This document shows positions 1 to 6,525 of a DNA stretch of 16,163 bases, one piece after another. How positions within the stretch are numbered: the first letter of the stretch is position 1; each line of letters starts with the position of its first letter. This DNA comes from Collinsella sp. GTDB lineage: Bacteria > Actinomycetota > Coriobacteriia > Coriobacteriales > Coriobacteriaceae. The stretch lies in assembly GCA_022720335.1 (NCBI GenBank), contig JAIHVJ010000016.1, positions 1 through 16,163 on the forward strand, read 5' to 3'. Made by a program: the position numbers and the translations under genes. The notes below the pieces were generated by a model. That model saw only the letters and a program-made list of their open reading frames with translations. It was not told the DNA's origin and searched no databases.

Positions 1-145
1 GCGACCTGCCCAGCTCCCTCGCGATCTCCCTGCACGAGGCCCCGCGCTCCAGCATCCTCTGGACCGTGTCCCGCTCGTGCCTCGTGAGCCTTCCGTAGGA
101 CCTCGGGGCCGCCCTCGCGGAGCCCCTTTTCTTCTTTCCGGACAT
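1..145 (-). CDS. IS30-family transposase, N-terminal fragment cut by window edge
   Basis: The first 48 codons are visible, read leftwards from ATG at 145-143; the gene runs off the left edge. A GGAGGA ribosome-binding site lies about six bases upstream. After a basic leader (MSGKKKRGS) comes a helix-turn-helix of the IS30 type at residues 17-48, with YGRLTRHERDTVQRML followed by EIARELGRS. In this family that domain binds the element's ends, while the DDE catalytic core lies further on and cannot be seen here. Codon use is foreign to the neighbours: 9 of 11 arginines are AGG, whereas the genes to the right use mainly CGC and CGT. This suggests recent arrival from another host. The family call is fairly secure; whether the gene is intact is unknown. 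Confidence 0.8.
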   Translation of the reverse strand, partial: MSGKKKRGSARAAPRSYGRLTRHERDTVQRMLERGASCREIARELGRS

Positions 146-198
146 GCCGTCCTCCGATCTTCCGGGGCCGGCCGGTCCGGCCCTCAGGGTATCGGGTT

Positions 199-234
199 CC
201 CACATTCATCCGTACATGTACGGATGAATGTGGG
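199..234. repeat. Perfect 36-bp palindrome beside the transposase
   Basis: The arms are CCCACATTCATCCGTAC, joined through a central AT to their exact complement, 17 bp per arm with no unpaired loop. The octamer CGGATGAA of the right arm (221-228) occurs again at 242-249 in the same orientation, 21 bp further on. A perfect palindrome without a loop suits a site for a symmetric DNA-binding protein, or an insertion-sequence end or target, better than an RNA terminator; no T-run follows on either strand. Confidence 0.85.
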
Positions 235-323
235 AGGTGTTCGGATGAAGTCGATAATCAAGGCCAAAGGTGCGACATTATTACCGCTCGCCGGCGGGTG
301 ACTAAATGCGATGACTTGAGGGC

Positions 324-329
324 TATAAT
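324..329 (+). promoter_or_regulatory. Probable -10 box of the SPFH operon promoter
   Basis: A consensus TATAAT lies 124 bases upstream of the SPFH gene's ATG. No convincing -35 hexamer is found 16-18 bases further upstream, where the sequence reads ACTAAA, so recognition may depend on an activator or a non-canonical element. If used, it gives a leader of about 117 bases. It lies to the right of the insertion-sequence end and would have survived the insertion. Confidence 0.45.
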
Positions 330-411
330 TAACCGAGCTAAGTTGGGGGATAGATTGAGACGCACGGGCTTTCGATGCGCCTGTCGGCTCGGCATTTCGC
401 AATTCATTAGA

Positions 412-426
412 CACGCGGAGCGCGTG
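412..426 (+). promoter_or_regulatory. Small leader hairpin before the SPFH gene
   Basis: CACGCG-GAG-CGCGTG forms a perfect six-pair GC-rich stem with a three-base loop, ending about 15 bases before the AAAGGAA ribosome-binding site at 441-447. It would sit in the mRNA leader and could affect translation of the first gene; no T-run follows, so it is not a terminator. Confidence 0.35.
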
Positions 427-452
427 GTTTGGGATTAACGAAAGGAATCAGC

Positions 453-1829
453 ATGTCTCTGTTCCATAGCGATAACGAAAAGGAAGAAAAGCACAGCGGA
501 ATACTCGGTGCCTTTTCTGTCGACAATATCAAATGGGAGCCTGGCAACAACGAAGATGCCTCGCTTGTCTCATTCCGCTATCCCTACGAGGATTTCCCCA
601 ACGGGTCCTATCTTCAGGTTGCGCAATCGCAGATTGCCGTTTTTACCAACAATATGGGGGCGGGCAGTTCTACTGACGCTACGGGTGCCGGCGATTCTCA
701 GGTAAGCGTGTTTGTCGGTCCGTGCAAGATCAAGCTCGACACGGGAGACAGCCGATTCGCCCCGTTCCGCAATGCCGCTCATTCGCTTACCGGCGGTAGC
801 TCGGCGTTTCATTCCGTTGTGTACTTTATCAATACCAACTACATGAACGAGCTACGCTGGGGCACGACCGAGCCCATCATCGTTCAAGACCCTGAGGAAG
901 ACGTCAACGTTCACGTTCGCGCCTTCGGTTTGTTTGGCGTGCATATCGAACAGAACGATTTGAGTCTGGTTCCCATTCAGGCGAGGAAGTTCCTTGTTAA
1001 GGTCGTGGGCACGCGAGATCGCTATACACGAGAAGAACTTACCTCCTTTATGCGGGCAAAAATCCTTGAGTATGTTCCCGACTTGCTTGCTAAGGCGATT
1101 GTTGACCAGGAGGTTTCCGTTCTTAAAATTGCGACGCATCTGAGCGACTTCTCGTCTCAGATGCAGGTCAAGCTCGTTAACTATTTCGATGAGTTTGGTC
1201 TCACACTCGATAACTTCTCGTTCAACAGCATCAAGCCCTTCGAAGAGGATCTTGCCGCCATCAACGAGATGAAGATCCAGCGTAAGCGGAGCATTCTCGA
1301 GGCACAGGGTAACGCTGCCCAGATGGACATCGAGTCCGAGGCACTTGCCAGGAAGCGTGCGCGCGAAGGCTACAACTATCAGCAGGAGCGCGGCATGGAC
1401 GTAATGGAGAGTGCTGCGGGCAATGAGGGGAGTGCCGCATCGGGCCTCATGGGAGCCGGCATGGGACTCGGCATGGGCGTTGGCATGGGCGGTGCATTTG
1501 GAGCTGGCTTCTCCAACTTGGCCAACCAGACCATGGGCGCTGTTGCTCCCATGGTTGGAACGGCTTCCGCGTCCGCAGGTATGCAAAACGGTCTCGTGTG
1601 TCCCGGTTGCGGAAACGTTAATCCGATGGGTGCTAAGTTCTGCCTGGAATGCGGACAAAAGCTCGAGCAGGGTGTTGCGTGTTTGGCGTGTGGGCATCTT
1701 AACCCGGTCGGTGCCAAGTTCTGCCTTGAGTGCGGGAACCGGTTGACCTCGCCAAGGTGCCCGAGCTGCGGAGCCGAGTTGCCGGAAGGGACCAAATTCT
1801 GCCCCGATTGTGGAACTAAGATCCAATAA
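453..1829 (+). CDS. SPFH/band-7 domain protein with three C-terminal zinc ribbons (YdjI-like)
   Basis: A 458-residue protein beginning at ATG 453, which has AAAGGAA seven bases upstream; an in-frame TTG at 429 has no such site. Residues about 20-280 form the SPFH (stomatin/prohibitin) fold, resembling the family that includes Bacillus subtilis YdjI. A helical, charged stretch (EMKIQRKRSILEAQG) follows, then a Gly/Met/Ala-rich segment at about 329-365, then three near-identical zinc ribbons at about 383-456, each C-x2-C-x10-C-x2-C. There is no strong N-terminal membrane helix, so attachment is probably peripheral or through a partner. SPFH proteins assemble into large membrane scaffolds; zinc ribbons commonly bind protein or nucleic acid. 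The stop codon overlaps the next gene's ribosome-binding site, so this is the first gene of an operon. Domain calls are secure; the cellular role is unknown. Confidence 0.85.
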   Translation: MSLFHSDNEKEEKHSGILGAFSVDNIKWEPGNNEDASLVSFRYPYEDFPNGSYLQVAQSQIAVFTNNMGAGSSTDATGAGDSQVSVFVGPCKIKLDTGDSRFAPFRNAAHSLTGGSSAFHSVVYFINTNYMNELRWGTTEPIIVQDPEEDVNVHVRAFGLFGVHIEQNDLSLVPIQARKFLVKVVGTRDRYTREELTSFMRAKILEYVPDLLAKAIVDQEVSVLKIATHLSDFSSQMQVKLVNYFDEFGLTLDNFSFNSIKPFEEDLAAINEMKIQRKRSILEAQGNAAQMDIESEALARKRAREGYNYQQERGMDVMESAAGNEGSAASGLMGAGMGLGMGVGMGGAFGAGFSNLANQTMGAVAPMVGTASASAGMQNGLVCPGCGNVNPMGAKFCLECGQKLEQGVACLACGHLNPVGAKFCLECGNRLTSPRCPSCGAELPEGTKFCPDCGTKIQ

Positions 1830-1841
1830 GGAGAAACAAAG

Positions 1842-2543
1842 ATGAACGGTTCTGTTAAACGTGTCATTTTGGGCGAGGCAATCGTCTTGGTGGCGTGGCT
1901 TGTAATCATGTTTGTCTGCAAAAACGCGCTGATGAACCCTATCGTCTTTGCTATGTCGCTTGGTTTTGGGGTTTTGGCTTTTGCGGTGGCTTCGATTTCG
2001 GCTACCATGTCCGATAAGCAGTCCACGGTCAAAAGCACGACCGAAATCCATTATTTGCCGATTGCATCCAGCTGTGCCTATTTTGTTGTTGCCCTTCTTG
2101 CCAATACGTACTTTGCGTTTGTGGCGTATGGGTGGGGCGGCAGCACGATCCCGGTTGTCGCAAACGTTGTTCTTCTCGTTGTGCTTGTCCTTGTGCAGAT
2201 GGGTCTTGGCTCCTATGCCCGCCGGGCAGACCAAAAGCTTGCCGCCGCCCTCGCAAAGACGGTTCAAACGGCACAGTTCGGATCATATGTGGGGCAGCTT
2301 CTTGCCGTAGCGGAGGACGCTCAGGTTAAAGCCGAACTCAAAGGGCTCAAGGATGACATCTCCTTTAGTTCCAACATGTCGCACCCCCATGTTCAAGAGA
2401 TCGAGCGACAGTTCTCCGCCGCGCTTGAGGCGGTCTCGAATTCCATGAGTGCCGATGAGCCGGCAGATGTTACGGTTGGCCTTGTCCATGATGCGCGCAA
2501 TATCTGGAAAAAGCGCAATGCGGCGCTGACCGCTGTCAAATAA
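1842..2543 (+). CDS. Four-helix integral membrane protein, function unknown
   Basis: A 233-residue protein. Its ribosome-binding site (TAAGGAG, 1827-1833) includes the stop codon of the SPFH gene, which implies coupled expression. Hydrophobic segments at about 8-26, 32-54, 72-95 and 102-123 suggest two helical hairpins with both termini in the cytoplasm. The remaining 110 residues are soluble and helical, with an Arg/Lys cluster directly after the last helix (YARRADQK). I recognise no family. The likely role, by position only, is a membrane anchor or partner for the SPFH protein. It could instead be a small channel or pore; nothing in the sequence decides this. Confidence 0.75.
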   Translation: MNGSVKRVILGEAIVLVAWLVIMFVCKNALMNPIVFAMSLGFGVLAFAVASISATMSDKQSTVKSTTEIHYLPIASSCAYFVVALLANTYFAFVAYGWGGSTIPVVANVVLLVVLVLVQMGLGSYARRADQKLAAALAKTVQTAQFGSYVGQLLAVAEDAQVKAELKGLKDDISFSSNMSHPHVQEIERQFSAALEAVSNSMSADEPADVTVGLVHDARNIWKKRNAALTAVK

Positions 2544-2597
2544 GGGCTCGCGCTGCTTTTTACCAGGGCACTTTGATGGTTGAAGTGGGGGAAGCTA

Positions 2598-3404
2598 TTG
2601 GAAATCAACGGAATAACTTGCGAGGGCTGCGGCAGCACCGATGTCGAGTTTGACCCCGCAACTCGAAAGGTTCATTGCAACCAGTGCGGTCGCGAGATGT
2701 ACTATTCGCGGGCGCGTCTGGGGGCCACGGGCAAAATCGCGTTTGCCAAGGACAATGCCATCAAGTTTTTTAAGGGCGGCAACTTCCCGGAGGCCCGCAA
2801 ATTTGCCGCGGACGTGCTCAATATGATGCAAGACAACGCGGCGGCACAGTTTATGGTTGCGTACTGCGATGAGTTTTGCGAAGGTCTTTCGGGTTCGATG
2901 ACGGTTTTCTTTAAAAGGGCCGAAGATATCCCTCTCGAATATGATGAGGTGCGTGACTTGATCGACTTGTTTGAGTCGACGCTCTACAACATGCGTGACT
3001 TTGAGGTTCAGATGGTATCGCTCGTGGTCGCCAATATGCAGAGCATGGAGGATCGGTCTCGACTTGAGAACTTTATCGATGCTGTGTGCCCGTTCTGCAT
3101 AGCGCGGTATGCTTCGGAAGACTTTATGACTGCAGAGCGGGAGAGTTTCTATCAAGATATTGCCGCCAACTGCAATACACCCAAAACGTGTCTTGCACTA
3201 CTCAAGGGCATTAGAGAGAACCCCGGGTCCCCCTATAAAACTGGTTCGTTTGCGTTACGAAGAAGGACTTCGTACTTTTTCGAACACTATGTGGAGCCCG
3301 TCGGTCGCATCGTCAATTCGATGAAGGCAAGCCAATACAAACAGAAGTTTCTTGTGGCCTATCAGCAGGTGTCCGAGCAATACCGAAGCATGGCCTCTCA
3401 ATAA
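2598..3404 (+). CDS. Zinc-ribbon protein with helical-repeat body, function unknown
   Basis: Translated from TTG 2598 this gives 268 residues; GGGGGAAG at 2586-2593 is well placed for that start. An upstream in-frame TTG at 2580 would add six residues but lacks a ribosome-binding site. The N terminus is a TFIIB-like zinc ribbon: C8 and C11, then C27 and C30 (C-x2-C-x15-C-x2-C). From about residue 50 the sequence is helical and resembles a TPR hairpin (NAIKFFKGGNFPEARKFAADV), followed by amphipathic helices and scattered cysteines. There is no signal peptide or membrane helix, so it should be cytoplasmic. It is the second zinc-ribbon protein of the operon, which suggests a shared partner or a zinc-dependent assembly. 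I cannot name a family. Confidence 0.75.
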   Translation: MEINGITCEGCGSTDVEFDPATRKVHCNQCGREMYYSRARLGATGKIAFAKDNAIKFFKGGNFPEARKFAADVLNMMQDNAAAQFMVAYCDEFCEGLSGSMTVFFKRAEDIPLEYDEVRDLIDLFESTLYNMRDFEVQMVSLVVANMQSMEDRSRLENFIDAVCPFCIARYASEDFMTAERESFYQDIAANCNTPKTCLALLKGIRENPGSPYKTGSFALRRRTSYFFEHYVEPVGRIVNSMKASQYKQKFLVAYQQVSEQYRSMASQ

Positions 3405-3476
3405 AGCAGATGGCGGGCGCTTACTCGCTTAAAGCTATTGGATGATCTAAACAGTGCAAACTGAAAGGTGGTACAG

Positions 3477-5132
3477 ATGAGTGATTCGGGAGTAGATACT
3501 GTCCTTATCGAGCGCAGGATCGCCGCTATTGGAACAAAAGTTGACCAGATGACCACGAAGGTCGATAAGGTCGAATCGCAAATGGAGGAAGTGCGGAAGG
3601 ACCTTAAAAAGCTCCGAAAGGACTTTCTCGAGATGATGCTCGAGCAGCGTCGTACCGCCGCACTTGAGCAGGCGACTACGGAGCTCGTGAGCGTCCGGCA
3701 GGAGATGGACAAAAAGTTCGGCAACTACTCAGTGGTTCGAAACACCATGGTCGGTATTCTCCAGGCAACCGATGCGGCGCTCGTGCGCAAGGCGACGATT
3801 TCGACGGTCTCCGAGGAGTTAATGATCTCTACCCCGGACTACTGGCTGGCACCTGTCCTGGTTGCCCTTGCGGCATGGATCAACAACAACCGAGATCTTG
3901 CAGAGCGCGCAATACGCGAGGCTGTCAAACGTGACAACGAGCACACGTCGCTTGCGATGGCTCTGATCTGCAGACGTAATAACCGCACGGCTACGTGCTA
4001 CGAATGGTTAGCGCGCTACTTCTCGACGCAAAACGCCGCCCGCATCGATGCCGATGCGATGGTCTACATCGATGCCTATATCAACGGCATCTTTGGAACC
4101 GACGAAAAGCACCTGTGCGACGACTATATGGCGGGCTGGATCGAGCAGATCAGAAATCAGAGCCCTGAGTTCGAGAATGAGCAGTCAGAGTCATGGGCGG
4201 AGTACTTTACCGGCTACGAGGAGGATATGAGTTCGAGATATCCGGCGCTCAAGGTGGTGGTCAAGGAGTTTGACTACATCAATAAGTATCTCGGAAAAGT
4301 CGAGGCAATCGAGAGCATCTCCAATGACTTCGCCGACCTCAAGGCTTCTGATGTTGACGAGAGGACGCTTGCCGAGCAGGTTGACAGGCATTTGATGGAG
4401 CTCGTTAACTCCGATGACTCCAAGGAGCGAAATTTGCGCCGCCAGGAGGAGTATCTTCTTGCGGTCAAGGCATTTGGCGGAGACGTGGAGCGCGCCCGAG
4501 AGCTCGTCAATCGTCGCCGCGATGAGAAGCGTCAGCAGACGATGAACATCATCGACCAGATGACACGCTCGATGCGCGACCAGAGTGCGTCTGTGGATGT
4601 GCATAAGAAGAAGACCGCGATTCAGTTTTTGGGTTCCTATATCAACGGTGGTTTCAACCGGTATCGCAAGAGCGACATCCCCGAATTTCCGCAGGCGATC
4701 ACCCTTGACTTCGACGGATGGACAAGCAGGGCGGTTACCGGCGATGAGGGTAATGCGCTGCGCGGCGATTATGTTCGCTATGTCGGTGAAGAGAAGAAAA
4801 AGGAGCTCGCTGAGCTTGATGTCAAGGTTGCGAAGGGCAACAAGAGCCACAAGATAGCGGCCGTTGTCCTCGCTGTTTTGGGAGTAGCTTTCTTTGCGTT
4901 TGTAAACCAGGTTATTGGCATTCTGCTTCTTGCGGGGGCTGGCTATTGTCTAGTAAAGACGAGCCTCTCGGGCAAGCAGCGCGCTGCGGAGGCAGAAGAG
5001 ATTGAGGCCAAATACTCCAAACGCATCCAGGAAGGCTGTTCCGAGATCGATCTGGCGCTTAATCAGTGGAAGAGCGCGAAGGAAGCTGCGGCCGAGCGCA
5101 GCGACCTGCTTAAGCTTGAAAAGGTTGCCTAG
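3477..5132 (+). CDS. Large coiled-coil protein with C-terminal membrane hairpin, function unknown
   Basis: A 551-residue protein starting at ATG 3477, seven bases after GAAAGGTG; a GTG at 3468 overlaps that site and is less likely. Residues about 11-80 are a heptad-patterned coiled coil (TTKVDKVESQMEEVRKDL). A long helical, charged middle region follows, including repeat-like helices at about 115-190. Two membrane segments (about 460-476 and 479-493) are separated by only Asn-Gln, so they form a tight hairpin, and a charged helix of about 50 residues ends the protein. Both large domains would therefore face the cytoplasm. The architecture suits a membrane-tethered scaffold or shaping protein. 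It is not PspA: it is too long and has real membrane helices. The 72-base gap from the previous gene contains no terminator. Confidence 0.75.
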   Translation: MSDSGVDTVLIERRIAAIGTKVDQMTTKVDKVESQMEEVRKDLKKLRKDFLEMMLEQRRTAALEQATTELVSVRQEMDKKFGNYSVVRNTMVGILQATDAALVRKATISTVSEELMISTPDYWLAPVLVALAAWINNNRDLAERAIREAVKRDNEHTSLAMALICRRNNRTATCYEWLARYFSTQNAARIDADAMVYIDAYINGIFGTDEKHLCDDYMAGWIEQIRNQSPEFENEQSESWAEYFTGYEEDMSSRYPALKVVVKEFDYINKYLGKVEAIESISNDFADLKASDVDERTLAEQVDRHLMELVNSDDSKERNLRRQEEYLLAVKAFGGDVERARELVNRRRDEKRQQTMNIIDQMTRSMRDQSASVDVHKKKTAIQFLGSYINGGFNRYRKSDIPEFPQAITLDFDGWTSRAVTGDEGNALRGDYVRYVGEEKKKELAELDVKVAKGNKSHKIAAVVLAVLGVAFFAFVNQVIGILLLAGAGYCLVKTSLSGKQRAAEAEEIEAKYSKRIQEGCSEIDLALNQWKSAKEAAAERSDLLKLEKVA

Positions 5133-5175
5133 CCGGTAGGATTTGTCTCGATAATCCATGAATGGAGTGAAAAAG

Positions 5176-5367
5176 ATGGCTGATGAAGTGACTGATTTCG
5201 ACCATAACGATGCTGCAATGCAGGACCTCGATGCATTGAGCGAGCTCGATAGTCTGTTTGAAGAGGACGAGCGACTGAAGCAAGCTGAGAACAATGTTTT
5301 GACCCAAAATCTCACGGGCTTCGCAAACTGCTTTCCCGATTGGGATTTGCATCCGCCGGTAGCGTAG
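5176..5367 (+). CDS. Small acidic protein with Trp/Pro-rich tail
   Basis: A 63-residue protein read from ATG 5176, eight bases after GGAG (5164-5167); an earlier ATG at 5158 has no ribosome-binding site. Fourteen of the first 40 residues are Asp or Glu, mostly in a helix-prone stretch (ALSELDSLFEEDERLKQAE). The tail NCFPDWDLHPPV differs sharply from the rest, with aromatic, proline and cysteine residues that look like a short docking motif. It lies 43 bases after the coiled-coil gene on the same strand and is probably the last gene of the operon. It may be an adaptor or regulator of the larger proteins. The protein is short and unrecognised, but the start signal and composition support it as real. 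Confidence 0.6.
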   Translation: MADEVTDFDHNDAAMQDLDALSELDSLFEEDERLKQAENNVLTQNLTGFANCFPDWDLHPPVA

Positions 5368-5400
5368 AAAAGCGCTTGAAGCACCAGCTACGATCATTTG

Positions 5401-5416
5401 GAAACATCGATGTTTC
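5401..5416. repeat. 16-bp perfect palindrome after the SPFH operon
   Basis: GAAACATC is followed directly by its complement GATGTTTC. There is no loop and no T-run, so a protein-binding site is more plausible than an RNA hairpin. It lies 34 bases after the last stop codon of the operon. The rest of 5368-5569 shows no coding signal; the only other structures seen are the possible terminator and the short hairpin listed next. Confidence 0.5.
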
Positions 5417-5426
5417 TGCGGGCTAG

Positions 5427-5457
5427 AAGCCATGGGGCTTTTGGCCCGCTGGCTTTC
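5427..5457 (+). terminator. Possible terminator of the SPFH operon
   Basis: AAGCCATGGGGC and GCCCGCTGGCTT pair at 10 of 12 positions around a five-base loop, with two central mismatches. The following T-run is short, so this is a weak intrinsic terminator at best. Confidence 0.4.
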
Positions 5458-5458
5458 A

Positions 5459-5477
5459 TATGCCGGTCGGCGGCATA
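5459..5477. repeat. Short perfect hairpin
   Basis: TATGCCG-GTCGG-CGGCATA forms a seven-pair stem with a five-base loop, immediately after the possible terminator. No T-run follows. Its role is unknown. Confidence 0.4.
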
Positions 5478-5569
5478 GGGCATCAATCGTATTCTAGATT
5501 CTTGGACGCCAGGCCGACTCGCTTCGGATCGGGCGCTACACCACCTTTCTCGACACTACCAATCTGACA

Positions 5570-5601
5570 GGGCCTCGTCCGTTCTCGGTCGGGGCCCTTT
5601 T
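5570..5601 (+). terminator. Intrinsic terminator upstream of the toxin-antitoxin pair
   Basis: GGGCCTCGTCCG pairs with CGGTCGGGGCCC around a TTCT loop, with one mismatch and one G-T pair, and is followed by TTTT. It should end transcription from the SPFH operon and isolate the toxin-antitoxin promoter, whose -35 box begins at its T-run. Confidence 0.7.
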
Positions 5602-5635
5602 GTGTGACCAAACAGGTTTGCTATACTGCTAGCAA
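5600..5635 (+). promoter_or_regulatory. Toxin-antitoxin promoter with overlapping operator-like repeat
   Basis: TTGTGT (5600-5605) and TATACT (5622-5627) form a sigma-70-type promoter with a 16-base spacer. An inverted repeat, TTGCTA-N6-TAGCAA (5618-5635), covers the -10 box. Ribbon-helix-helix antitoxins commonly repress their own promoters at such sites, so autoregulation by the product of the next gene is likely by inference. Confidence 0.6.
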
Positions 5636-5651
5636 GTAGGAAGGAGCCGCT

Positions 5652-5993
5652 ATGGGTACAGCAACAGTGCAGCTCAACACGCGAATCGATCCTATGCTCA
5701 AAGCTGGTGGCGATGCGGTCCTCACTCGCAATGGATTGGGGCCGAGCGATGCCATTCGTGCGCTTTGGGCCTATCTCGTCGAGCATCAAACGTTGCCGGG
5801 ATTTATGGTAGCGGATAAGCGCGAGGCATCCCGTGCGGAGAGTCTGGCCGAGCAGGGAAGTGGCCTGGCTTTTTCTTCGTTGGGGCTGAGCGCGTCGGAT
5901 TTTGCACCGGCCGAATCTTCGGCGGAAGACTGGGATGCCGTACGGGATGATATGTATGATGCGATGATTGCCGACATCGAGGCGAATTGCTGA
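5652..5993 (+). CDS. RelB/DinJ-type antitoxin
   Basis: A 113-residue protein with a strong GGAAGGAG ribosome-binding site six bases before ATG 5652. Residues 3-51 match the RelB/DinJ ribbon-helix-helix: a beta strand (TATVQLNTRID), a first helix with a Gly-Leu-Gly-Pro-Ser turn (about 28-32), and a second helix (DAIRALWAYLVEH). This domain would form a DNA-binding dimer on its own promoter. The C-terminal half is acidic and probably unfolded until it wraps the toxin (AEDWDAVRDDMYDAMIADIE). Its TGA overlaps the toxin's ATG by one base, so the two are translated together. Usual RelB partners are RelE-type nucleases, whereas the partner here is a PIN-domain protein. Confidence 0.85.
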   Translation: MGTATVQLNTRIDPMLKAGGDAVLTRNGLGPSDAIRALWAYLVEHQTLPGFMVADKREASRAESLAEQGSGLAFSSLGLSASDFAPAESSAEDWDAVRDDMYDAMIADIEANC

Positions 5994-6460
5994 TGATTGA
6001 GGCAAAGCATCTCTTGGTAGATACGAACGTTTGGCTCGATTATTACCTGCAAGAGGGGGCGTTCGACGAAGCGAGAAGATTGGTTGAACTGGCCGAGGCA
6101 GGAAAGATCGACCTTCTGTATGCGCCAACGACGGCAAAGGATGTATTCTATCTTTTGCCTCGGCGTCTAGCCCGGCGGAACGTGAATGGGATGAACGTGT
6201 CGTTTGCCTCGGCGTCATGGGCCTGCATTGAGCACATGATGCAGGTGGCAACCGCCTCTCCGCTTTCGTTGGCAGAGTGCGAGATGGCGCGCATGCTTGG
6301 CAAGCGCATGCCGGATCTTGAAGACAACCTCATCATCGCTTCGGGCGAGACGGCAGACGTTGACTACGTAGTCACGAGCGACCGGCGCATGCTGGAGGAG
6401 ATGCCCGAAGTTTGCCTGACGCCTGCCCGCGCACTCGATATGATTGGGATCCTAAACTAA
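5993..6460 (+). CDS. PIN-domain (VapC-like) ribonuclease toxin
   Basis: A 155-residue protein whose ATG overlaps the antitoxin stop (TGATG). The PIN fold spans nearly all of it: VDTNVWLDYYL with acidic D10 at the N terminus, a possible second acidic residue at D50 (TTAKD), MPDLEDNLIIA with D108 and D111, and VTSDRRML with D130. These acidic residues in PIN nucleases hold the metal ions that cut RNA, and all appear present, so the toxin is probably active. Targets of VapC toxins are usually tRNA or rRNA; the target here cannot be inferred. Expression should follow the upstream autoregulated promoter through translational coupling. Confidence 0.85.
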   Translation: MIEAKHLLVDTNVWLDYYLQEGAFDEARRLVELAEAGKIDLLYAPTTAKDVFYLLPRRLARRNVNGMNVSFASASWACIEHMMQVATASPLSLAECEMARMLGKRMPDLEDNLIIASGETADVDYVVTSDRRMLEEMPEVCLTPARALDMIGILN

Positions 6461-6525
6461 CCTTGCCTGTCTCGTTTCGCTATCATATGGGGCATTGTGA
6501 ACCTCATACAACTTTGGAGGACGGT

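Larger units (their letters stand above)
1..234 (-). mobile_element. End of an IS30-type insertion sequence (partial)
   Basis: The transposase fragment implies an insertion sequence whose transposase-proximal end should lie within roughly 50-100 bases upstream of its start codon. The strongest boundary candidate is the palindrome at 199-234. IS30-type transposases are known to prefer palindromic targets, so the palindrome could be the element's end, its target, or both. The other end and any target duplication are outside the window, so the right-hand limit given is an estimate. Confidence 0.4.

Noticed and set aside
852..2267. A 471-codon minus-strand open frame opposite the SPFH gene
   Set aside because: It has no recognisable fold, is opposite a gene with clear domains, and crosses its gene boundary.
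3477..5132. PspA/LiaH homologue
   Set aside because: PspA proteins are about 220-230 residues, wholly coiled-coil and without membrane helices; this protein is 551 residues with a membrane hairpin.
5520..5556. tRNA-like 3' end (GCTACACCACC)
   Set aside because: No D-arm, anticodon arm or matching acceptor stem can be built upstream.
6463..6486. Promoter for the PTS IIA gene (TTGCCT and TATCAT)
   Set aside because: The spacer is only 12 bases, too short for a sigma-70-type promoter; no better pair was found.
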